In this document: piece after piece, positions 56,901 to 64,000 of the stretch
How positions within the stretch are numbered: position 1 is the stretch's first letter
How the letters are laid out: each line of letters opens with the position of its first letter
Assembly (NCBI GenBank): GCA_963082975.1
Contig: OY720347.1
Location: 13,870,225 to 13,934,224 of the forward strand
Source of the DNA: Labia minor
Lineage: Eukaryota > Arthropoda > Insecta > Dermaptera > Spongiphoridae
Direction of reading: 5' to 3'
DNA length: 64,000 nucleotides
Translations under genes and position numbers: made by a program
Notes under the pieces: generated by a model
Told to the model about the DNA's origin: nothing
The model's input: the letters and a program-made list of their open reading frames with translations, nothing else
The model's database searches: none

Positions 56901-58412
56901 CGGTAGGGTATATTTTTATACGATTTTTTTCTGAATTACGTGCCAATAAAGATCCATGAGTTCCAATCATTTCAGATTTATATCGGAACCTGAACTTTTC
57001 AACAGGTTGTTCAAGAATCTCCAATCTTGGATCATTATCTAAAAATATATTATAAAATATATAAATATATCATTGGATGTAATTGGATTTGAAAATTATT
57101 TATTATTAAAAAAAAAATTACTTATAAATTCTCCAATAAGAACAACATTATTATGTGGTGAATTTTGCGAATAGGATGAAATTCCAGAGTCTTCCGAAGG
57201 ACTTGGTGAGAATGCTGACATTGCCATTGGACTTATGCTTCCTAAAAATCAAAAAAACATTAAAAGTTATTATAATATTTATTATAATCAACTTCTAAGA
57301 ATCAAAGGGCGTTTGCATATAACTTATTAGAAGCCTCTCATTTGACGAGGATTATACCTAAGAAGTCTTAATAAATTAATTTTTACTGTTTTTAAATTAT
57401 TTTCAATTTATTAACTATATATATAACTATTAACTATATGCGGGTGAAGTTGGATTTTGTTTCGTCTATAAAATTTAATTAATCATTATTCAAAAAATAG
57501 AAATCACATCTATAAAAGGAACGAAAATAATTTATGCAACATCTTTGAAAGTGAAACAAATAAAAGCCGATATGTGAGGTCTCCTCGAGCTTTGTTATGA
57601 TTTCTTAGAATATTATCTAAATTTATTAATATTTTTATTTTATTTATAATAAATAATTAAAAATTTATTTTTTGTTTTTACTATTTCTTTTCAAATCTTT
57701 AAACGAACATTTTTGTTTGTTTAAAAATAACTTATTAAGTGAAATTAAAACATATAATATAAATATTTAAATAAGTTATTAAGATTAATTTGATTACTAT
57801 TTTAATAATTTAATTTTTTTAAATATTCTACATTCACATTTTATTAATTTGTAAAAGTATTTGAAACAAGATTAGTATAAACATACATTTATTTAAAATT
57901 AGATAAATAATTTAGTGATTTATAATTATGAAAAATACTTTAAAAGGTCTTGTTTATTATTTATTAATAAAATAAAAAATATTTATTATATTGACAATAG
58001 GATGATGTACATACTCACTATTAGAATTATTAAAATAACTTTAATTTATAAATTTAAACATAAAATCACCGAAACATATTGTTTAAAGCATTTTTGAAAA
58101 CTAAAGATCAAGAAAACATTCTTTAATTTTTCTCGTAAATATATTTTAATTTAGAAATGAATTGTATTATATTATCAGTAAGAATATTCATTAATATAAA
58201 TTTGAATTATATTATTCAATAAACCTTTTTTTTAATATTTATCAAATCAGGTACACTTTATTTTACTTTTTTTTAAAGAATTTAAATTTGATTATTTATA
58301 CTCAAAAATAATTACCTTGATTATAATTATCATAATTAATTGGTGTAAGTGTATTGCTGAAAAAAGCTTGAGTTAATAAGTTAGTTTGTAAGGGAGTACT
58401 TTGATTATACAT
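49646..58412 (-). CDS. Rel: Relish, NF-kB p100/p105-type transcription factor
   Basis: Twenty-five exons run from ATG at 58412 to TAA at 49646. They total 3189 coding bases (1062 residues) with every junction in phase. Domain order is a short N-terminus, Rel homology region (about 80-385), NLS RTRKRPR (384-390), Ser/Thr-rich linker, six ankyrin repeats (about 670-875), an acidic Ser-rich stretch and a death domain (about 970-1055). Relish in insects is held inactive by its own ankyrin part, is cut by the caspase Dredd after Imd signalling, and its Rel half then activates antimicrobial peptide genes. KFRFRYKSEM (87-96) and MGIIHTAKKYI are hallmark Relish sequences. The first two exons are 58316-58412 and 57122-57241; the rest are given in the domain entries. 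The largest introns are the first (1074 bp) and 52466-53312. It is convergent with the zinc-finger gene. Confidence 0.96.
51019..52075 (-). other. Rel: Relish exons 17-21: ankyrin repeats
   Basis: Exons are 51945-52075, 51743-51857, 51463-51676, 51205-51374 and 51019-51123. Repeat starts are NALHLAV, TPLHVAI, TPLHLIC, WTCFHEAI, STPLALAV and NTPLHEAI, six in all, forming the IkB-like inhibitory half. The exon 19 donor is the weak AAAG|GTTTTT and the exon 21 acceptor (TATAAAAAG) lacks a long pyrimidine tract, but the reading frame supports both. Confidence 0.92.
52147..55152 (-). other. Rel: Relish exons 9-16: NLS and processing linker
   Basis: Exons are 54964-55152, 54798-54890, 54223-54278, 54059-54155, 53575-53616, 53313-53363, 52445-52465 and 52147-52337. 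Several are micro-exons (21, 42 and 51 bp). Exon 9 opens with the NLS. Exon 10 holds METVDIDGDE, a candidate caspase-type site after Asp 467. Exon 16 ends in a low-complexity SIPSTSSTSISTSTSD tract. There is no glycine-rich region like that of p105. The micro-exons are the least certain splice calls but keep phase and have GT-AG ends. Confidence 0.85.
55237..57038 (-). other. Rel: Relish exons 3-8: Rel homology region
   Basis: Exons are 56896-57038, 56580-56752, 56081-56210, 55859-56000, 55570-55674 and 55237-55473. The N-terminal DNA-binding half runs from EQPVEKFRFRYKSEMIGTHG, with base-contacting Arg and Tyr in FRFRY and Ser in place of the Cys found in many Rel proteins, to NLNSVTLRFEAFQ and PVYSDIINNM. 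The dimerisation half starts KSALTGELKICRIDRHIGSC, has ILVEKVGKKNIKIKFFELDD and ends near LERPTDGDCSESVSFCYKP. No lesion is visible. Confidence 0.95.
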
Positions 58413-58507
58413 TTTAAAAGATGTAAGGTAAAACTTAAGTGAAAAAAATATGTGTTATTCTTATGAATGAATAGAAACTTACTGAAAACAAGGAAAATAC
58501 AACTTTG

Positions 58508-58535
58508 TTAGAATGACGTATCAGTAATTCCCCAA
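58508..58535 (-). promoter_or_regulatory. NF-kB-like and ATF-like sites upstream of Relish
   Basis: On the minus strand GGGGAATTAC (58524-58533) resembles a kB half-consensus and ATACGTCATT (about 58513-58522) an ATF/CRE-like site, about 100 bp upstream of the Relish ATG. The match is by eye only. Confidence 0.35.
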
Positions 58536-58708
58536 TCTTTTTCTCGAGGTTAACCACGCGATGTTGCCAAATAGATATTTTTATATAGATAAGAGTATTT
58601 TTTAAGAGTTATTAATAAAGACTAGAAGTTTTCAAATATATTTTATGTATACTTAAGAATTTAATATTTAAAAAATATTAATTAACTGCATATAAACTTA
58701 GTTCATAA

Positions 58709-58719
58709 GGGATTTCCCC
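58709..58719 (-). promoter_or_regulatory. Canonical kB site upstream of Relish
   Basis: GGGATTTCCCC (complement GGGGAAATCCC) fits the NF-kB consensus GGGRNNYYCC and lies about 300 bp upstream of the Relish start codon. Such sites in Relish or NFKB promoters mediate autoregulation in other animals. The transcription start site is not known here. Confidence 0.5.
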
Positions 58720-58783
58720 AAAAGTTTTATTATCCAAAATAATTTCTCCACATTTCACTCTGTTCTTTACCCTTTCTTTTATG

Positions 58784-58818
58784 CGCCCGCCGCCGCTAGG
58801 TGGTCATGGATGACGTCA
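58784..58818 (-). promoter_or_regulatory. GC-rich patch and CRE palindrome upstream of Relish
   Basis: A small GC-rich stretch (GCGCCCGCCGCCGCTAGGTG) in AT-rich DNA is followed by the perfect CRE palindrome TGACGTCA at 58811-58818. It could be part of the Relish promoter. TGACGTCA also occurs in element A, so repeat origin is possible. Confidence 0.3.
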
Positions 58819-58819
58819 T

Positions 58820-58985
58820 ATATGAATAATTTTGTTTATTTCTAATTTAAGAATTTTAAATAATCTTCAAAAAATATTATTTAACATTAATAAAAAAAAT
58901 TCAATTCTCTTTAAAGTGAGTTTTAATCTTATACCTTATATTTATATTTTCATATAATATATATATATAAATTAATATTTAAATT

Positions 58986-59049
<64 letters not shown>

Positions 59050-59590
59050 GTATATAATTTAATTAAATTTTTTTCATAAATTAATTATATTTTAAAAAAA
59101 AAATTATTAATATATATTTTATTTTTCATGACTAAATAAAGTTTATACAAACAGCTTTTTAGCGCCAAATTGTATCTATTTAAAAAAATCCTCAATGATA
59201 TAATCCTTAAATTAATGAAGTAATGTCTTATTTCAAACTTTTTTTTTTATTTATGTTAATTGTAGGTTTAACAATTTCTATAAATAATAATAAAACTGGG
59301 TTGTGTTTCTATAAATCCATAATTCACTTAATTTAATTATTAACACATATAATAAATATTATTTATTGGGATAAGCAACGTGTCAACAACGAACGTTTTA
59401 TGCCAAAATTGAGTTTTGTGCATTTTGCAATTATTATTGTTTACTCTGTAAGCCTTTATCGATAACTTCAGGCAATACTTTCAGATATTTGAAAAAAAAA
59501 ACCCAATTGAATTATCAGATCTTATATGGAAGAGGACTATTCATGCAAACAACAAAACTATTTTTTGATGAAAATAATAAAGGATCAGGA
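58820..59590. repeat. AT-rich spacer with a long (AT)n tract
   Basis: An AT dinucleotide tract of about 28 units lies at 58990-59046. No gene is seen in the rest. Confidence 0.7.
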
Positions 59591-59599
59591 CAAAGATAG

Positions 59600-59785
59600 T
59601 TTTCGGTCTTGAAACGTGTAAATAAGTATTTAAGAAGCAATATGGGGAAGATAGATTAAATGACATGACGATATTGTATATAGAAAAAAATATACTTAAT
59701 CAAATTAATATGGATAAAGTTATAAATGGACTTCCAAAAAATAAAGCAAGAAGTTTATATAAAAGATTGTTATTTTATTTGTGAG
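59600..59785 (+). pseudogene. hAT transposase / ZMYM1-like C-terminal remnant
   Basis: The + strand reads VNKYLRSNMG, then after a frameshift GEDRLNDMTILYIEKNILNQ INMDKVINGLPKNKARSLYK. The RLNDMTILYIE...I...D.VI pattern is that of the C-terminal dimerisation segment of hAT transposases and of related zinc-finger MYM1-like proteins. The rest of the transposase is gone. Confidence 0.55.
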
Positions 59786-59789
59786 TTGA

Positions 59790-60920
59790 TCCCAGTTTCT
59801 TTATTTGAATTCTCCAATGATAAGTTTCTACAGCAAATCAAACTGGATTTAAATAAATTGGTTTACCTAGTATTTATGTTAGTGTTAATAAAGATTTAAA
59901 TACTGTAGAATATTGATGAAATAATTTTAAATTTACTTATTTTATAAAAAAATATATGAATAATATATATTGTTTTGCGAAAAAGTACCAAAAGTTGATT
60001 AACGTTTTACTTGTAGTAGAAACGTAGAGAAAATTGTTTTACAGTTTAAAATTTTTAAATTAATTAGTAAATTGATTCAAATAACCTTATTTTTGGCCTA
60101 ATTGATTTTGGAGACTTCTTGTCATGATCCCTAGTGTGATAATTATAAAATAATCATTCTAAGTGACTTATAATCATTTCATTCAATATTTTCAGCATAA
60201 ACCAATCTAATCTGTCAATAGGAAGGTCATTAATTAATCCTATGTCTCATATTAATATCAGTTGAGCATTTAGTATTTTTACAAATTAAATTTTTAGTTA
60301 TTGTTTTCTTTTCAAAATTATAATGGGGGCTATAATAGGAAAGATGCTAAAAAGAGGCGATTTCGTTTTTTCTTTTGCTCTTCACCATGGGGTAATATCA
60401 ACTTACATAAAAATATTTTGGGGTAATGATTAAGAAAGTTCCCCGATCCCTGATATAATGTGATCCAAAACGTTTTATCTATGTATTTCCAATGTTAGAT
60501 TTTGTAGATTAAAGATGTTAAGTGAATTGTAGATCTTTATAATTCAAATCTCACAAGGCTATTTAAGGTATAAGTATACTTACCGACAACCCATACGCAA
60601 ATTATGTAAATATTTAAATTTTTTCTATATTAATTAGATTAGAAAAATTAATAATAAAAATAAGTTAGTTATTTTTGATCTAAATATTTCATTTCCATAA
60701 TAGGAAGAGAAAAAAAATATAATAAAAATATATTATTCAAGAATTTTAGCGATTTCAAAGTATCAAGTGAATCTAGCAAAGGCACTTTAATGTTTCCTAA
60801 AGATTAAATGATATTTAAAATTAAATAAATATAGAGAAATAAATTTCTTTAATTAAAATATAATTTTTATTCATTAATATTTTTTTTTATAAAATATGGA
60901 ATGATATAACTTAATATTTT
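59790..60920. other. Spacer downstream of transketolase, nothing recognised
   Basis: AT-rich; presumed to include the 3' UTR of the transketolase gene near 60850-60920. No other supported feature. Confidence 0.5.
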
Positions 60921-60922
60921 TA

Positions 60923-63706
60923 TTATAATTTGATGATTTCTTGTGCAGCTTTAACAATGTGCTTGGCACTAATTCCAAAAATGTCCAAAAGGACATTTGA
61001 AGGACCAGATCGTGGTACATTCTGAACAGCAAGCTGTTTTAAAATAACACCTCTCTGTAAACTTACAGCCGATGATACAGCTTCACCAATTCCACCTAAA
61101 AGTAATTTAAATTTATTGTAACATTATTTTTTTAATATTAAAATGTATAAACTAATTTTATTAAAGTAGTGAATAGTAATTAAAAAAAGTATCAACTAAA
61201 ATATTTACTTGATTGGAATTTTTCAATTGTAATTTAACTAATTCTAAATAATTATATATTTATAAACATACCTGCTGGATAATGATCTTCCACAGTAATG
61301 ATTCTATTTTCACATTCTTTTGCATTTGCAATAATGGATTCTGCATCAATAGGTTTAATTGTAAATAGATCCATAACTCGTACTTGAATTCCGGAATTTG
61401 CTAAAGTTTCAGCAGCGCTCAAAGCTTCATATAAGGTAACCCCAGCACTGATGATTAATACTTTATCACTGGAACTTTTCTTTACTATTTTAGCTTTGCC
61501 TATCTAGAAAGCATAAAATTAAAAAAAATAAATAAAATAATTATATAATGAATTTTGTTTTCATTTAATAATCGAAAATACCTGGAATGGTTCATCATTT
61601 TTATAAAGCACTGCTGTGTTTGGTCTTGAAGTACGGATGAAGCAAACTCCTTTAGTGTTAGCAGCCAGTTCGACAGCTCTTTCACAACTTACAGCATCAG
61701 ATGGATAAAATACGGTGGATCCTACAAACAATAAAATATTTTATTTAGAGTTTCATTAATTTAATGTATATTTATTGAACAAATAATTTGATGCCAGTAA
61801 AAGAACAATTTAGAATATAATTGGAATAAAAGAACTGAGTTTATAAGGCTTTATCACATCAAATTCAAGACCAGATGCAAATAAATAAATAAATCATAAT
61901 AAACAAAAAAATAATACAAAATATTGAAAAACAGATAAGTTTATAATTTAGATTTTAAAGAATAAAATTATATCAATGACTTGTCAGAAACAAAAAAAAA
62001 TTTTAATTTTTATTAGAAATATGTTTTAGTTGGATTTTTTCGGTTTTTCATTAAATATTCATATATATATATATAAAAACTAGAAAAAACTTACCAGGAA
62101 TTGTTCTGAACATTGCAATGTCCTCAAGACCCATTTGACTTGGACCATCTTCTCCAATACTAATTCCACAATGCGAACCGACAAAGTTCACGTTAGTTTG
62201 TGAAATCGCGCCCATTCGAATTTGATCAAAAGCACGTGTAAAAAAGGTTGCAAATGTGGATACAAATGCAACTGTGCGATCTCTACAAGCTGCTCCAATA
62301 GCAACACCGACAAGATTTTGTTCAGCAATGAAACATTCAATATATCTTTCAGGGAAAACCTATTAAAAAAAAAGTAAATTTTTTTGTAAATTAAATTCTA
62401 ATATATTAAAAATAAAAAAAAACAATTTAAAAATAATAATATAACTTAAATATAATTAACATAAAATAAAATTTTCATTACCTTTTTTAATTTTTCTGAA
62501 AATGTCGAGTTTTTAGTATCGCCATCTAAAGCAATAACTCTTGGATTATTTTGTGCCAATTTAGCAATTGCAGTTCCATATGCTAAACGAGTGGCTATTT
62601 TATCACCCAAATTATAAGCGGGAGGAGTGTTAAGTTTAATATTTTGAATATTTACAGTAGGAGCATCATATGTGGGTTCAGGAGGAATTAAATTATGAGG
62701 CCCTTTATTATTAATCATATTTGAAATATGCTATCAATAGAAAAACAAAAAAAAAGAAATTAAATTTTTAAAATTATTTTATTATTTATTAGTATACTTA
62801 TAATTATCAATTTAATTACTTCAATAATTATAGATGCTTTGTCACCCAATGGTTTTCCATGCCAATTTTCTTTATCTTCAATATCTGGGAAACCTCTTCC
62901 TTTGTAAGTTTTTGCTATTATCGCAGTAGGTTTATTTTTAGTGCTCTCTGCTTCTTGAAATGACTATAATTTGAAATAGTAAGAATAAATTATTATCATA
63001 CAATTTCCATTTACATTATTCGGTAATTAACATAATAAACTTTTTACAGATTATATCCAATAATTACTTTCAATATTATTTATATAAAAAATATAATATC
63101 ATATGTATATAAATATATTTTATAAATATATATATAGGAGATGTAAATTAACTAACAATAAATAAAAAAAAGACACTCTATTTTAATTAAAATTCAAAAC
63201 TTACTTTAACCAAAACTTCAATATTATGTCCGTCAACTACAAGAGCTTTCAAGCCAAAAGCTTCAAGACGATCTTTGTAAACATCCATATTATGTTGTAA
63301 AGATGTTGGCTCAGATTGACCCAATCGGTTAATATCAAAAATTACACACAAATTATCTAATTTATAATAGCTGGCAAAATGCAAAGCTTCCCAAATTGAT
63401 CCTTCAGCACTTTCTCCGTCACCAACGAGACAATATACTCTATAATATAAATAAATGGATGACAATTTGAAGTACATATATATTAAGTTAATTTTAATCC
63501 TTTGTTTGATTTTTACCTATAAGATGATTTATCAAAATATTTGCCAACATAGGCCATTCCACAAGCAACAGAGAGTCCCTGTCCAAGAGATCCAGTACCA
63601 ACATCGATGAAATTTAATCGAGGAGTTGGATGACCTTCAAGATCGCTATCAATTTTTCTTAAATTTAAAAGATCACTAACTGGAAATAAACCAGCTTCAG
63701 CCCATG
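60923..63706 (-). CDS. Tkt: Transketolase, 3' part of the gene
   Basis: Eight exons in the window: 63517-63706, 63205-63439, 62820-62963, 62482-62730, 62095-62359, 61582-61721, 61272-61503 and 60923-61095, all in phase, about 542 residues ending in IKL and TAA. Transketolase is the thiamine-diphosphate enzyme that moves two-carbon units between sugar phosphates in the cytosolic pentose phosphate pathway. Seen here: the cofactor motif [14 protein letters not shown] ... FDINRLG, the catalytic Glu region [43 protein letters not shown] and the C-terminal domain with [11 protein letters not shown] and EDHYPAGGIGEA. Compared with animal transketolases of about 620 residues, roughly the first 80 residues are encoded beyond the window edge. 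No damage is seen. Confidence 0.96.
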
Positions 63707-63930
63707 CTAAAAAAATGATTAAATTTAATTAATCCATAAAGTTAATCACTTAAATCAAGAGAAGTATAAAATATATAAGTGAATTAAGATTCAATTAAAT
63801 GTACGAGAGTTTGAATAAATTAGAAATATAAATAGTAATATTATAAATTTGATTTAAGGTATACTAAAAATTTAAATTAACGATTGATTAATAGAAGAGT
63901 TTTAGAAATAATTTCGGATTATCTATATAA

Positions 63931-64000
63931 GTGGCGTAGCGTGATGTATTATGTTGGGGAGGGGGAACGGGGTGGTCCGGAGGTCTCCCCAAGAAAAAAT
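63931..64000. mobile_element. Start of a hAT-like MITE cut by the window edge
   Basis: AGTGGCGTAGCGTGATGT followed by a G-rich run resembles the left end of the tiny MITE at 36524 (CAGTGGCGTATATGTTTGGG). It lies in an intron or the upstream part of the transketolase gene. The right end is outside the window. Confidence 0.45.

Noticed and set aside
56800..57024. 74-codon minus-strand frame as a separate gene
   Set aside because: It is Relish exon 3 read through its donor; the conserved Rel sequence stops at the GT.

Overview
This window is AT-rich eukaryotic DNA, most likely from an insect. The signs are a Relish-type NF-kB gene with a C-terminal death domain, short GT-AG introns, and a dense load of mariner, hAT-like and Helitron-derived elements. 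There is no bacterial-style gene packing. I recognise no rRNA gene, intact tRNA gene or CRISPR array.

The first 45 kb is almost entirely non-coding. Its one convincing gene is a two-exon F-box/leucine-rich-repeat-like gene on the + strand (4611-6084). The rest is a patchwork of dead transposable elements: seven members of a hAT-like MITE family (element C, TIR TAGGGTGACCA), five copies or fragments of element A (TIR ACCGACCGACGAT), three copies and one fragment of element B (TIR ACTATCTCGC), several other hAT-like MITEs with 8-bp target duplications, two mariner families (M1 and M2, DD34D remains), two bounded non-autonomous Helitrons plus loose Helitron 3' ends, a solo LTR, a TIR element flanked by TTAA, foldback structures and tandem repeats.

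The last 19 kb holds genes. A three-exon C2H2 zinc-finger gene (+, 45400-48570) carries a TTAA-flanked TIR element and a rearranged mariner in its second intron. It converges on a complete 25-exon Relish gene (-, 58412 to 49646; 1062 codons; every splice phase agrees), which encodes a Rel homology region, NLS, Ser/Thr-rich linker, six ankyrin repeats and a death domain. Upstream of its start codon are NF-kB-like and CRE-like sites. After about 2.5 kb of AT-rich spacer holding a hAT transposase remnant comes the 3' part of a transketolase gene (-, 63706 to 60923; eight exons), whose 5' exons lie beyond the window.

The genes do not form a pathway together: Relish belongs to innate immune signalling (Imd type) and transketolase to the pentose phosphate pathway. 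The least explained items are two TTAA-flanked TIR elements (one with an unidentified ORF), an internal motif shared by MITEs with different ends, and an F-box intron that looks born from a tandem duplication.
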